64,000 bases of DNA from Collinsella sp. AF25-2LB (GTDB taxonomy: Bacteria; Actinomycetota; Coriobacteriia; Coriobacteriales; Coriobacteriaceae): the NCBI RefSeq assembly GCF_003458415.1, contig NZ_QRUF01000002.1, positions 69,237-133,236 on the forward strand, given 5' to 3'. The notes beneath the pieces were generated by a model, which had not been told where the DNA came from, made no database searches, and saw only the letters and a list, made by a program, of their open reading frames with translations. This document shows, piece by piece, positions 1-8,653 of the stretch. The position numbers and the translations under genes are program-made. Numbering within the stretch: position 1 is the first letter of the stretch; each line of letters opens with the position of its first letter.

Positions 1-1
1 G

Positions 2-361
2 AGTAAGACGGCAGTTGATGCCCTTACCTCCAACCTCGTAGAAGTCGAGGCGGTCGTCCGCGATATTTCCGAGGTCACCGGCAGCATGGCCGAGGCCAGC
101 AATGCCGTGTCGAGTGTGACCGACTCCGCTGCCGGTGCCGTGCAGAAACTCTTTAACAAGGTGAAGACTCCCGCGGCCGACGCCGAGCGCAAGCTTTCCG
201 CTGCCGAAGAAGCCGAGCAGCCGACCGAGCGTGTCCTGATTGGCGAAGCCGGGGACGATGTCGCTGCTGGTGACAATGATGCACAGAAGCCTGCTGCTAA
301 AGCAGCCCAGTATTACACCTACACGCCCGCCGAGACCTCTGAGGAGTCCTGCGATGAGTAG
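2..361 (+). CDS. C-terminal part of a small coiled, DUF948-like protein (truncated by window edge)
   Basis: The reading frame is open from the first bases of the window, so the true start lies upstream; the internal Met at base 86 is probably not the start. The visible 119 residues begin with an amphipathic helix rich in Val, Glu and Ala that recalls DUF948 or chemotaxis-receptor-like coiled segments. A charged Ala/Glu linker and a Tyr-rich tail (QYYTYTPAE) follow. Its last codons overlap the start of the next gene by 8 bp, so it is translationally coupled to the anti-sigma/sigma pair. The DUF948 assignment is an impression from composition only, and no function is claimed. Confidence 0.5.
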   Translation, partial: SKTAVDALTSNLVEVEAVVRDISEVTGSMAEASNAVSSVTDSAAGAVQKLFNKVKTPAADAERKLSAAEEAEQPTERVLIGEAGDDVAAGDNDAQKPAAKAAQYYTYTPAETSEESCDE

Positions 362-731
362 CGAAGCAACCTGCCCCATCACGCTGACCGTTGCCGGCGA
401 CCCGCGTCTCGCTCGCCTTGTGCGCATGACGGCAGCCAACGTTGGTGCCCTGTGTTCCATGTCTGTCGATCGCATCGAGGACATCCGCATGGCTGCCGAG
501 GAAGCCTTTATTTTTGGCTGCACGGCTGTTGATTCCGATGACATCTCAATCAAATTCGATGTCGATGAATCTCACGTTGGCATGACCTTTACCTTTGGCG
601 ATCAGGCCACTGTCGACGAGGATGACCAGGCTGCTGTTTATGCCGAGCTTATTTTGGCGAGCGTGTGCGACTCCTACGAAAAGACTGCGGCGCCCCTGAC
701 GCTTTCCCTCGACCTCAAGGCGGATATCTAA
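354..731 (+). CDS. RsbW-like anti-sigma factor (degenerate GHKL ATPase fold)
   Basis: Encodes 125 residues. The start at MSSEATCPITLTV is chosen because it overlaps the preceding stop and begins directly with the first beta strand; a longer in-frame ORF only adds unlikely sequence. The helix with DRIEDIRMAAEEAF matches the N-box region of RsbW/SpoIIAB kinases, which bind and inhibit SigB/SigF-type sigma factors, and the adjacent gene encodes such a factor. The N-box Asn expected after EA is Phe here (EAFIFG), and no DxGxG ATP-lid motif follows. ATP binding and anti-anti-sigma kinase activity are therefore doubtful. The role as partner of the downstream sigma factor is inferred from position and family. 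Confidence 0.75.
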   Translation: MSSEATCPITLTVAGDPRLARLVRMTAANVGALCSMSVDRIEDIRMAAEEAFIFGCTAVDSDDISIKFDVDESHVGMTFTFGDQATVDEDDQAAVYAELILASVCDSYEKTAAPLTLSLDLKADI

Positions 732-732
732 T

Positions 733-1524
733 ATGACCGAACGTTCCCGGAGCGGCAAGACCGCTTGGGACAAGGAGAAAACCCGCGAGCTGTTTCGTCG
801 CTATAAGGAGACCGGTGATCCGGACGCCCGCGAGCAGCTCGTCATGTCCCATATGAACCTGGTAAGGTTTCTTGCCAACAAATTTAAGAATCGCGGCGAG
901 CCGCTCGACGACCTGATGCAGGTTGGCTATCTGGGTCTGCTCAAGGCTATCGACCGCTTTGATCCCGAACGCGGACTTGAGTTCACCACGTTTGCGACGC
1001 CCACTATCTTGGGCGAGATCAAGCGTCACTTCCGTGACAAGGGCTGGAGTGTGCGCGTACCGCGTCGTCTGCAGGAGCTCTCGGCCAAGGTCAACCAGGC
1101 TACTGACAAACTTACCAACGAGCTACAGCGTTCGCCCAAGGTTGAGGAGATCGCTGAGTACCTGGACGTGACCGTCGACGAGGTCCTGGAGGCTATGGAA
1201 TCGTCTTCGGCCTATACCTCGGTGCCCATTGAGGCTCCTGGTGCGTCCGATTCCGACGATGCGCCCTCGATTCTCGACCGCTACGCCGACGACGACAACG
1301 AGCTCGACTTTACCGATGACCGTCTGGTCATTGAAGAGGCCATCCGCGATTTCTCGCCGCGCGAGCGCGAAGTCATCGAGCTGCGCTTTGTAAAGGGCAT
1401 GACCCAGATTGAGATCGCCAAGAAGCTGGGCATCTCGCAGGTGCAGGTCTCGCGCTTACTGCGCCGCACCCTCAAGAAGATTCAGGACAAGATCGACCCC
1501 GACGGAGTGATGATTCGTTCATGA
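733..1524 (+). CDS. SigB/SigF/SigG-family RNA polymerase sigma factor
   Basis: A 263-residue sigma-70 group 3 protein. Region 2 is clear (LDDLMQVGYLGLLKAIDRF, then TTFATPTILGEIKRHFRDKG with the core-binding and -10 recognition helices). Region 3 starts at VRVPRRLQELSAKV, and region 4 carries the helix-turn-helix IEIAKKLGISQVQVSRLLRR near the C-terminus. The start lies one base after the anti-sigma stop with AAGGCGG upstream, giving an anti-sigma/sigma operon as in the rsbW-sigB and spoIIAB-sigF modules. No anti-anti-sigma gene is visible in the window. The next gene overlaps its stop by 4 bp. It probably directs a stress or developmental regulon, but the regulon cannot be read here. Confidence 0.92.
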   Translation: MTERSRSGKTAWDKEKTRELFRRYKETGDPDAREQLVMSHMNLVRFLANKFKNRGEPLDDLMQVGYLGLLKAIDRFDPERGLEFTTFATPTILGEIKRHFRDKGWSVRVPRRLQELSAKVNQATDKLTNELQRSPKVEEIAEYLDVTVDEVLEAMESSSAYTSVPIEAPGASDSDDAPSILDRYADDDNELDFTDDRLVIEEAIRDFSPREREVIELRFVKGMTQIEIAKKLGISQVQVSRLLRRTLKKIQDKIDPDGVMIRS

Positions 1525-2930
1525 GTGAGCACCCCCAACAAACCGATCGCGTGCTGCGCGACACCCGCGTTCTGACGCTGCGCATTTGGGCTGTTGTCGG
1601 CTGCATTGTTATTGCTGCTGTCATCTTTAACCTTATGGGCATCCTGGCACCGGTTATTGAGTTTCTTGCCGTTGGCTCCATCATTGCTTTTGTGATGTCC
1701 CCGATCACCAACTGGCTCGAGCACCATGGCGTGAATCGCGGCATCGGTTCGCTTATCGCGCTAATTGTTGTTGTTGCCGTGCTCGTCGGTGTCGTTTGCA
1801 TCTTGTCGCCGATTCTCTTTGGTCAGATCATGGAAGTCCTGAGCCTCCTGCCCGAGCAGCTTCGTGTTGCGGGTGGCGACCTCAACGATATGATCTCGCA
1901 TGCCAAGACGCTCAACAACACGCCGCTCAAGGAGTATTTGGACGACAACCTGTCGTCGCTGGTTGCCGTGGCATCGAAGTATGTGTCTCAGATCGCTGCC
2001 GAGCTTGGCCGCGGTGTGTTCCCGCTCATCACCAATACGGCCTCGCAGTTGTTCGTGATCTTCCTTGGTCTGGTGCTTGCGTACTGGATGGCCTGCGACT
2101 ACCCTCGCATGCACCACGAGATTTGCACCATCATCGGTCAGGAGAAGGAGACCTCGTACCGCTTTATGGTCGCCATCCTTTCTCGCTCTGTCGGCGGCTA
2201 CATGCGCGGTATGGTCGTGACGTCCATCTGCGGTGGTTTCCTCGCCTTTATCGGTTTTATGATCATCGGCCATCCGTATGCGGCGCTCATGGCTATCTTT
2301 ACCGGCATCATGCATTTGGTTCCGGTCGTCGGTCCTTGGGTGAGCGCGGCAATCGCCACAGTGCTCGGTTTCATGTTCAGCCCCATGTTGGCGTTATGGA
2401 CGCTCATCGTGACGATGGTCGCGCAAAACGTCACCGATAACGTGATTTCGCCTAAGGTTATGCAGAGCTCGGTGCAGGTGCATCCCATTATGAGCCTCAC
2501 GGCGCTCGTTATTGGCTCGGCACTCATGGGCCCCATCGGCATGATTATTGCCATTCCACTGTGCGCGGCCCTCAAGGGTATCTTCGTGTACTACTTCGAG
2601 AACGAGACCGGTCGCCAGCTTGTGGCCTATGACGGCGCCGTGTTTAAGGGCACACCGTACCGCGATGCCGATGGCAACCCGGTCGCCGCCTATGACGCGC
2701 TCGGCGACGACACCTTCATCTATGAGTCCGAGCTCATCGGCAATGAGACTGCGCCCGAGGCCAAGGCCATGCCCAAGCCCGAGCTCGATAATCCCTGGAT
2801 TAAACTCTCGAGCCTGCAGCCCGATGCCACGGGCTTCTTCAAGAACCCCTTCGCCAAGGACGATGACTCCAACTCGGACGACGACACCAAAACCGGCATC
2901 GACGGCTCCATGGACGATGACGACAACTAG
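1521..2930 (+). CDS. AI-2E family (PerM/YdbI-type) integral membrane transporter
   Basis: A 469-residue protein with hydrophobic helices at about residues 20-75 and 80-110, a soluble amphipathic stretch near 110-165, and a second membrane block from about 170 to 370. It contains the conserved family segments GIMHLVPVVGPW and QNVTDNVISPKVM. The C-terminal ~100 residues are hydrophilic and end in a strongly acidic run of Asp and Ser. Family members include quorum-signal exporters and Na+/H+ antiporters, so the substrate cannot be assigned. ATGA overlap with the sigma gene implies translational coupling. An intrinsic terminator follows after about 50 bp. Confidence 0.88.
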   Translation: MSEHPQQTDRVLRDTRVLTLRIWAVVGCIVIAAVIFNLMGILAPVIEFLAVGSIIAFVMSPITNWLEHHGVNRGIGSLIALIVVVAVLVGVVCILSPILFGQIMEVLSLLPEQLRVAGGDLNDMISHAKTLNNTPLKEYLDDNLSSLVAVASKYVSQIAAELGRGVFPLITNTASQLFVIFLGLVLAYWMACDYPRMHHEICTIIGQEKETSYRFMVAILSRSVGGYMRGMVVTSICGGFLAFIGFMIIGHPYAALMAIFTGIMHLVPVVGPWVSAAIATVLGFMFSPMLALWTLIVTMVAQNVTDNVISPKVMQSSVQVHPIMSLTALVIGSALMGPIGMIIAIPLCAALKGIFVYYFENETGRQLVAYDGAVFKGTPYRDADGNPVAAYDALGDDTFIYESELIGNETAPEAKAMPKPELDNPWIKLSSLQPDATGFFKNPFAKDDDSNSDDDTKTGIDGSMDDDDN

Positions 2931-2980
2931 CGGGGTAATTCGGGTTAACATTCATACGCGCTAACATGCAATTTCGCTGA

Positions 2981-3010
2981 AGGGCCGGCATTGTGCCGGC
3001 CCTCTTTTTT
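2981..3010 (+). terminator. Rho-independent terminator of the sigma-factor operon
   Basis: A perfect 10-bp stem AGGGCCGGCA/TGCCGGCCCT with a 3-base loop is followed by CTTTTTT. It closes the operon of the AI-2E protein just upstream of the alaS promoter. Confidence 0.92.
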
Positions 3011-3036
3011 GCACATACGCGGCGGGATGGTAATAT
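3009..3036 (+). promoter_or_regulatory. Probable sigma-70 type promoter for alaS
   Basis: TTGCAC and TAATAT are separated by 16 bases and lie about 47 bases upstream of the alaS start. The -35 box overlaps the T-run of the preceding terminator. The leader is too short for a T-box. Confidence 0.6.
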
Positions 3037-3082
3037 CGTTACGTTTGAACTGTTTCGATGTGAAACCGAGGAGATTCCCTCT

Positions 3083-5740
3083 ATGAGTGCTGACTACCCG
3101 TCAATGACTACGGCCGAGATTCGCTCTAAGTTCCTCAACTTCTTTGAGGAGCGCGGTCTTAAGCTCTATCCTTCTTCGTCCCTCGTCCCCGACGATCCTT
3201 CTCTGCTGCTTGCCAACGCCGGCATGAACCAGTTTAAGGAGTACTACCAGGGCAAGAAGACCATGAAGGAGATCGGCGCGATCTCCTGCCAGAAGTGCGT
3301 CCGCACCAATGACATCGATTGCATCGGCGAGGACGGCCGTCATCTGTCGTTCTTCGAGATGCTTGGCGATTTCTCTTTTGGCGGCGTCTCCAAGGAGCAG
3401 GCTTGCGCTTGGGCCTTTGAGCTCATCACCAAGGAGTTCAAGCTGCCGCTCGACCGCCTGTACTTTACCGTCTTTACCGAGGACGACGAGACCCACGACG
3501 TGTGGCGTTCTCTGGGCGTTGCCGAGGACCACATCTCCCGCCTGGGCGAGGACGACAACTTCTGGGCCGCTGGCCCCACCGGTCCCTGCGGTCCGTGCTC
3601 CGAGATCTACTTTGACATGGGCGAGGAGGTCGGCTGCGGCAGCCCCGACTGCAAGCCTGGCTGCGACTGCGACCGCTTCCTTGAGTTCTGGAACCTCGTG
3701 TTTACCCAGTACGACCGCCAGGAGGACGGCTCCATGCCGGAGCTGCCGCACCGCAACCTCGATACGGGCATGGGCCTGGAGCGTATGGCCGCTATCATGC
3801 AGCACAAGACCGCTAACTACGACGGCGATCTGATGCAGCACCTCATCAAGCTGGGCGAGGAGATCAGCGGCAAGACCTATGACGCCGACGATTACTCCGG
3901 CGCCAGCCGTTCTCTTCGCATCATCGCCGACCACTCCCGTGCTGTCGACTTTATGATCTCGGACGGCATCCTTCCCGGTAACGAGGGTCGTGAGTACGTC
4001 CTTCGCCGCCTGCTCCGCCGCGCCGTTTTCCACGGTCGCCTGCTGGGCATCGAGGGTGCCTTCCTGACCAAGTTTATCGACGAGGTCAACGCTCAGATGG
4101 GCGAGGCCTATCCCGAATTGCTCAAGAACGTCGCGCTCGTCAAGGGTATCGTTGCCTCCGAGGAGGAGCGCTTCTCCACGACGCTCGACAACGGCCGCGT
4201 TTACCTGGACGAGGCTCTGGCCGCGCTTGCCGAGGGCGCTGTGCTTCCGGGCGATGTTGCCTTTAAGCTTCACGACACCTTTGGTTTCCCCATCGACCTG
4301 ACCGTCGAGATCGCCGGCACCGCTGGCCACGACGTCGACATGGACGGCTTCACTGCCTGCATGGAGGACCAGAAGGCCCGCGCCCGCGCCAACGCCAAGG
4401 GCGATGCCTGGGGCAGCTTCAACGACGTGTGGGTCGAGCTTTCCGACAAGGTCGCTGCGACCGAGTTCGATGGCTATGACAACGACGTCATCGAGGGCGC
4501 CAAGGTTGTCGCCATCGTGCGCAACGGCGAGTCCGTCGAGTCCGCTGCCGCCGGCGAGGACGTCGAGGTCGTGCTCGACCGCACCCCGTTCTATGCCGAG
4601 ATGGGTGGTCAGCAGGGCGATGCCGGCAAGCTTTCCGCCGAGGGCGTTGTTCTGACCGTTGCCGACACCAAGAACCACAACGGCCTGTATGCCCACGTCG
4701 CGCACGTTGCCGATGGCACGCTGACTGTCGGTGCCGCTGTTACCGCCGCGCTCGACGCCGAGCGCCGTGGCTTCCTGCGCCGCAATCACACCGCCACGCA
4801 CCTGCTCGACGCTGCCCTTAAGCAGGTCCTGGGCGAGCACGTCTCCCAGGCCGGCTCGCTGGTGACGCCCGAGCACCTGCGCTTTGACTTTACGCACTTC
4901 GAGGCCCTTTCCTCCGAGCAGCTCAAGGCTGTAGAGGACCTGGTCAACCAGCAGATCTTCGCCTCCAAGCCGGTCGTGACCCGTGTTATGGGCATCGACG
5001 AGGCTAAGGCTGCCGGCGCTGTCGCTCTGTTTGGAGAGAAGTACGGCGATGTCGTCCGCGTCGTCTCCGTGGGCGCCGAGGACCAGCCGTTTTCTCGCGA
5101 GCTCTGCGGTGGCACGCACGCTGCCAATACCGCCGAGATCGGCCTGTTCAAGATTATTTCCGAGTCCTCTACGGGCTCGAACGTCCGCCGTATCGAGGCC
5201 GTGACCTCTAAGGGTGCTCTCGACTATATGGCCGACCGCCTGGCGCTCGTTGACGCCGCCGCCGCTGCGCTCAAGTGCCGCGTCGACGAGGTTCCCGCTC
5301 GCGTGGAGAACCTGCAGGCCGAGCTGCGCGAGACGTCCAACAAGCTCAAGAAGGCGCTGACCGGTGGCTCCTCCGACGCCATCTCCAGCGCCATCGAGGG
5401 CGCCGTCGAGCTCGATGGCTACAAGCTCGTCGTCGCCGAGCTGCAGGGCCTTGAGGCTGCCGACCTGCGCAACGTATGGGATACCGTGCACCAGAAGGTC
5501 GCCGGCCCTGTCGCCTGCGTCGTCGCGAGCGTGACCGAGAAGGGCACCCCGGCCCTGCTCGCCGCTGGTTCCGATGACGCCGTCAAGGCCGGTTTCCACG
5601 CCGGCAATGTGATCAAGCAGATCGCGGGCCTGGTCGACGGTCGCGGTGGCGGCCGTCCCAACATGGCCCAGGCCGGTGGCAAGAACGCCGCCGGTATCGC
5701 CGATGCCCTCGCGGCCGCCAAGACCGCGCTCGGCGCCTAA
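3083..5740 (+). CDS. alaS: Alanyl-tRNA synthetase
   Basis: Encodes 885 residues, normal length. It charges tRNA-Ala and hydrolyses mischarged Ser/Gly-tRNA in the cytoplasm. The start at MSADYPSMTTAEIRSKFLNF is preceded by GAGGAG; an in-frame upstream Met adds a non-homologous leader reaching back into the terminator. The class II catalytic core is present (FFEMLGDFSFGG, GPTGPCGPCSEI, GMGLERM). The editing domain has the zinc motif NHTATHLL near residue 570 and CGGTHAANT near 675. A C-terminal DHHA1-like domain with a Gly-rich segment (VDGRGGGRPNMAQAGG) follows. It heads an alaS-ruvX-mltG run, a common bacterial order. Confidence 0.98.
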   Translation: MSADYPSMTTAEIRSKFLNFFEERGLKLYPSSSLVPDDPSLLLANAGMNQFKEYYQGKKTMKEIGAISCQKCVRTNDIDCIGEDGRHLSFFEMLGDFSFGGVSKEQACAWAFELITKEFKLPLDRLYFTVFTEDDETHDVWRSLGVAEDHISRLGEDDNFWAAGPTGPCGPCSEIYFDMGEEVGCGSPDCKPGCDCDRFLEFWNLVFTQYDRQEDGSMPELPHRNLDTGMGLERMAAIMQHKTANYDGDLMQHLIKLGEEISGKTYDADDYSGASRSLRIIADHSRAVDFMISDGILPGNEGREYVLRRLLRRAVFHGRLLGIEGAFLTKFIDEVNAQMGEAYPELLKNVALVKGIVASEEERFSTTLDNGRVYLDEALAALAEGAVLPGDVAFKLHDTFGFPIDLTVEIAGTAGHDVDMDGFTACMEDQKARARANAKGDAWGSFNDVWVELSDKVAATEFDGYDNDVIEGAKVVAIVRNGESVESAAAGEDVEVVLDRTPFYAEMGGQQGDAGKLSAEGVVLTVADTKNHNGLYAHVAHVADGTLTVGAAVTAALDAERRGFLRRNHTATHLLDAALKQVLGEHVSQAGSLVTPEHLRFDFTHFEALSSEQLKAVEDLVNQQIFASKPVVTRVMGIDEAKAAGAVALFGEKYGDVVRVVSVGAEDQPFSRELCGGTHAANTAEIGLFKIISESSTGSNVRRIEAVTSKGALDYMADRLALVDAAAAALKCRVDEVPARVENLQAELRETSNKLKKALTGGSSDAISSAIEGAVELDGYKLVVAELQGLEAADLRNVWDTVHQKVAGPVACVVASVTEKGTPALLAAGSDDAVKAGFHAGNVIKQIAGLVDGRGGGRPNMAQAGGKNAAGIADALAAAKTALGA

Positions 5741-5757
5741 GAATCTAAGAAGTCACT

Positions 5758-6186
5758 GTGGTCGCGCTTGCGTTGGACATAGGGGAGACCAGGATTGGCA
5801 TCGCCGTCTCGAGCCGTGATGGCAAGATGGCGATGCCCGTCAAGGTGCTCCCGGCCGCCGAGGTCACCGGTATGGCCAAGACGTTCCGCTACCTGGTCGA
5901 GGACTATGAGCCCGACATCCTGGTAAGCGGACGTCCCCTGACCATGGCCGGTGAGCCCGGCCCTCAGGCCGAGCGCGTTGCCGCTGTGGCGCAAAAGATT
6001 GCCGACGAGCTCGATCTTCCGCTGGAGTTTGAGGACGAGCGTCTGTCCTCGCAAGAGGCCAAGCGTATCCTGCGCGAGCAGGGACTCAACGAAAAGCAGA
6101 TGAGGGGCAAGATCGACATGATTGCCGCCAGCCTGTTTTTGCAGACGTGGCTCGATCGTAAAAACGAGGAGGTCCAGCATGCCTAG
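5758..6186 (+). CDS. ruvX: YqgF/RuvX family Holliday-junction resolvase-like nuclease
   Basis: A 142-residue RNase H-fold protein starting at a GTG codon. Typical motifs are LALDIGETRIGIAV with the first acidic residue near position 7, ILVSGRPLTMAGEPG, EDERLSSQEAKRIL with the central Glu, and KIDMIAASLFLQTWL with the final Asp. The family acts in 16S rRNA 5'-end processing and has been proposed to resolve Holliday junctions. It lies 17 bp after alaS and overlaps mltG by 8 bp, so the three are probably co-transcribed. Confidence 0.93.
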   Translation: MVALALDIGETRIGIAVSSRDGKMAMPVKVLPAAEVTGMAKTFRYLVEDYEPDILVSGRPLTMAGEPGPQAERVAAVAQKIADELDLPLEFEDERLSSQEAKRILREQGLNEKQMRGKIDMIAASLFLQTWLDRKNEEVQHA

Positions 6187-7612
6187 TGCTTCCGATCCGC
6201 GCCAGCCGAATCGTACACGTCAGCCGGAGTCGCGCCCTGCCCAGCCTGGCCAGCGTCCGGCACAGCCGACGCAGCGCGCAGCTCAGCCTGCCGCGCGCCC
6301 GGTGCAGTCCTTCTCTCGTTCGGCCCAACCTGTTCAACGGACGGGTCAGCAGCCTTCTGCTCGTTCGGTTCAGCATCCGGCTTCTCATGCGGCTCAGCAG
6401 CCTTCTGCTCGTACGGCCCAGCCTGCAGGCGGCACCCGCTTTAAGCAGCAGGTACCTACCCAGCGAACGCAGACCCCCCAATCGCATTCGCATCACGCTC
6501 GCGGTTCGCATGGCGTTGCTCCGGCGACCCGTTCGAGCTACAACACGCATGCTCGTCGCGGTGCTCAAAAGAAGAGTTCTCCGGTTCCCATGATCATCGG
6601 CATTGTGGTGGCGGTGCTCGCGCTTGCTGCGATTGCTTTCTTTGTCGTGCCGGCCGTCAAGGGCTTCTTTGCCGGTGAGGATACGAAGGTCACGGCTGGT
6701 CAGCAGGTTACGGTGACCATTCCCGACGGTGCATCGGGCGATACGATCGCTTCGATTCTCTCCGAGAACCATATCGTCGAGAATCCAAAGGATTACTATG
6801 CGGCGGTGAAAAAGCTCAACGCCGATATGTCGCTCAAGCCTGGTACTTATTCGTTCACCACACTCATGGATGCGACCAAGGTTGTTCAGCAGCTCATGGA
6901 AGGCCCCAACGCGGGCTCCAATGCGCTGACTATCCCTGAGGGCCTAACGGTCGATCAAGTTGCCGACCGTGTGGCCCAGGCCTACGGCGGCATCTCTAAG
7001 GAAGACTTCCTCAACCAGGCCAAGGCCTCCAACTACGTGGACGACTATAGCTTCCTTAAGGGCGCCGCCAACGACTCGCTTGAGGGTTTCTTGTTCCCCA
7101 AGACCTATTCGTTGGGTGATTCGCCGACGGCCGATGACGTGATTCGCGCTATGCTCGATCAGTTTAAGACCGAGTACAAGTCGCTTGACTTTGCGAGCTG
7201 CGAAGCCAAGATCAAGGAGCGCTACGGTGTGGAGATGTCCGACTACGACATCGTCAACTTGGCCTCTATCGTTGAGCGCGAGGGCCTCAACGCCGATCAA
7301 CGTGCGCACGTGGCCTCGGTCTTCTACAACCGCCTTGCCGGCAAGCTCGACGGTCTGCGCTATCTCAACAGCGATGCGACCATGATGTATGTCACCGGTG
7401 GCGAGGTTACCGCCGACGACCTGCAGAGCGATAGCCCGTATAACACCTATAAGCATGAGGGCCTGCCGCCCACGCCCATCTGCTCTCCGTCGCTCGAGGC
7501 ACTCAAGGCCACGCTTGAGCCGACCGACTCCGATGACCTGTATTTCTACATTACGCAGGACGAGGAGTACTTCTCGCAAACCTACGAAGAGCATCAACAG
7601 TCTTGGAATTAG
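6179..7612 (+). CDS. mltG: Endolytic murein transglycosylase MltG (YceG-like) with long Pro/Gln-rich cytoplasmic tail
   Basis: Encodes 477 residues, with the start overlapping ruvX. The first ~130 residues are a low-complexity tail with recurrent AQP, QPSAR and PAQP units, predicted cytoplasmic and disordered. A single transmembrane helix at about 136-160 follows (MIIGIVVAVLALAAIAFFVV). The rest is extracellular: a LysM-like segment, then the YceG catalytic domain. The catalytic Glu is in SIVEREG near residue 365, and the family signature SPYNTYKHEGLPPTPICSPS is intact. MltG cleaves nascent glycan strands and sets their length. Typical family members have a shorter cytoplasmic region. Confidence 0.95.
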   Translation: MPSASDPRQPNRTRQPESRPAQPGQRPAQPTQRAAQPAARPVQSFSRSAQPVQRTGQQPSARSVQHPASHAAQQPSARTAQPAGGTRFKQQVPTQRTQTPQSHSHHARGSHGVAPATRSSYNTHARRGAQKKSSPVPMIIGIVVAVLALAAIAFFVVPAVKGFFAGEDTKVTAGQQVTVTIPDGASGDTIASILSENHIVENPKDYYAAVKKLNADMSLKPGTYSFTTLMDATKVVQQLMEGPNAGSNALTIPEGLTVDQVADRVAQAYGGISKEDFLNQAKASNYVDDYSFLKGAANDSLEGFLFPKTYSLGDSPTADDVIRAMLDQFKTEYKSLDFASCEAKIKERYGVEMSDYDIVNLASIVEREGLNADQRAHVASVFYNRLAGKLDGLRYLNSDATMMYVTGGEVTADDLQSDSPYNTYKHEGLPPTPICSPSLEALKATLEPTDSDDLYFYITQDEEYFSQTYEEHQQSWN

Positions 7613-7613
7613 C

Positions 7614-8111
7614 ATGAGGATTTTTAGCCCCAAACGATACGTTGCCTCGGTCGATCGCATCGACCTTGATACCCTGTGGGCCGACGGCAAACGCGCCATT
7701 CTGCTCGATCGCGATAACACCCTGGTGCCGCGCGACACCGAGCAGGTTCCCGCCGCGGTTTCCGCTTGGCTCGATGCCGCCCGCGCCAAAGGCTTTAAGC
7801 TGTGCATGGTGTCCAACAACTGGCATCGCGACCAGGTCATGAGCTCTGCACGCGAGCTGGGACTCGAGGCCATCAGCCACGCCATGAAGCCGGCGCCGTT
7901 TGCCCTCAAGGCGGGTCTTAAGCGCCTCGGCGCCACGGCCGACGAGGCGGTGCTGATCGGTGATCAGCTCTACACGGACGTGTGGAGCGGCAACTTCGCC
8001 GGCGTCGATACCATCTTGGTAAAGCCGCAGGCGACGCAGGACCTGTGGTATACGCAGATCTTCCGTATCTTTGAGCGCCGGGCCCTGCGCGACCTTCCCT
8101 GCGAGGATTAG
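7614..8111 (+). CDS. YqeG-family HAD-IIIA phosphatase
   Basis: A 165-residue haloacid-dehalogenase-superfamily protein. HAD motif I is LLDRDNTLVPRD with the paired Asp, motif II is SNN after LCMV, motif III Lys is in HAMKPAP, and motif IV is LIGDQLYTDVWSGN. Members hydrolyse phosphatidylglycerophosphate (Gep4/PTPMT-like) or sugar phosphates; the substrate here is not determinable. In many Gram-positive bacteria yqeG sits beside shikimate and ribosome-assembly genes, consistent with aroK 8 bp downstream. The start is 1 bp after the mltG stop. Confidence 0.85.
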   Translation: MRIFSPKRYVASVDRIDLDTLWADGKRAILLDRDNTLVPRDTEQVPAAVSAWLDAARAKGFKLCMVSNNWHRDQVMSSARELGLEAISHAMKPAPFALKAGLKRLGATADEAVLIGDQLYTDVWSGNFAGVDTILVKPQATQDLWYTQIFRIFERRALRDLPCED

Positions 8112-8119
8112 GTCTCGCT

Positions 8120-8653
8120 ATGTCCCAGCACACCAAACACGGCTGCGACCATATCTTCTTTATCGGCTTTTTGGGCGCGGGCAAATCGACGCTCGCGCGC
8201 AACGTCGGCACTATGTTTAAGCGGCGTTTTATCGATACCGACCGCCTGGTCGTGCGCCGTTGCGGCAAGTCGGTAACCGAGATTTTTGAGACCGAGGGCG
8301 AGGATCGTTTTCGCGAGCTCGAGACCTCGGCGCTCCGTTCGCTCCAAAGCGAGCGCAGCCTGTTGGTTTCGTGCGGGGGCGGTATCGTCGAGACGCCGGT
8401 GAATATTGAGCTGATGCACGAAATGGGTACGTGCGTGTACCTCGAGGGCGACTTCGAGGATTCGATTCGCCAGATTCGTCGGTCCGACACGCGCCCCGAT
8501 TTCCGCTCGCCCGAGCATGCTGCGCGCCTGTTTGAGCATCGCCGTCCGCTGTATCGCCAGGCCGCTGACCTTACCCTTGATATTCGCAACAAGTCCTTCG
8601 AGGACGTTTCCTACCTTTGTGCCGAGATGCTTTTGGAGCGTGGACTGCTATGA
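8120..8653 (+). CDS. aroK: Shikimate kinase
   Basis: A 177-residue P-loop kinase. Walker A is FIGFLGAGKSTLARNVG. The shikimate-binding Asp/Arg segment is IDTDRLVVRRCGKSVTEIF, followed by GEDRFRELE and VSCGGGIV. The lid contains RRSDTRPDF and is followed by RRPLYRQAADLTL. All motifs look intact, in contrast to the next gene, with which it shares an ATGA overlap. The aroK-aroB-pepP-efp-nusB order matches actinobacterial shikimate clusters, but aroC and aroD/aroQ are absent from the window. Confidence 0.93.
   Translation: MSQHTKHGCDHIFFIGFLGAGKSTLARNVGTMFKRRFIDTDRLVVRRCGKSVTEIFETEGEDRFRELETSALRSLQSERSLLVSCGGGIVETPVNIELMHEMGTCVYLEGDFEDSIRQIRRSDTRPDFRSPEHAARLFEHRRPLYRQAADLTLDIRNKSFEDVSYLCAEMLLERGLL

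Noticed and set aside
3011..3082. T-box riboswitch before alaS
   Set aside because: The leader is only about 50 bases and lacks the T-box sequence and specifier stem.
3101..5599. Very long minus-strand reading frame opposite alaS
   Set aside because: Shadow of the GC-rich, codon-biased alaS gene; its sequence is low-complexity and has no domain features, while the plus strand is a clear AlaRS.
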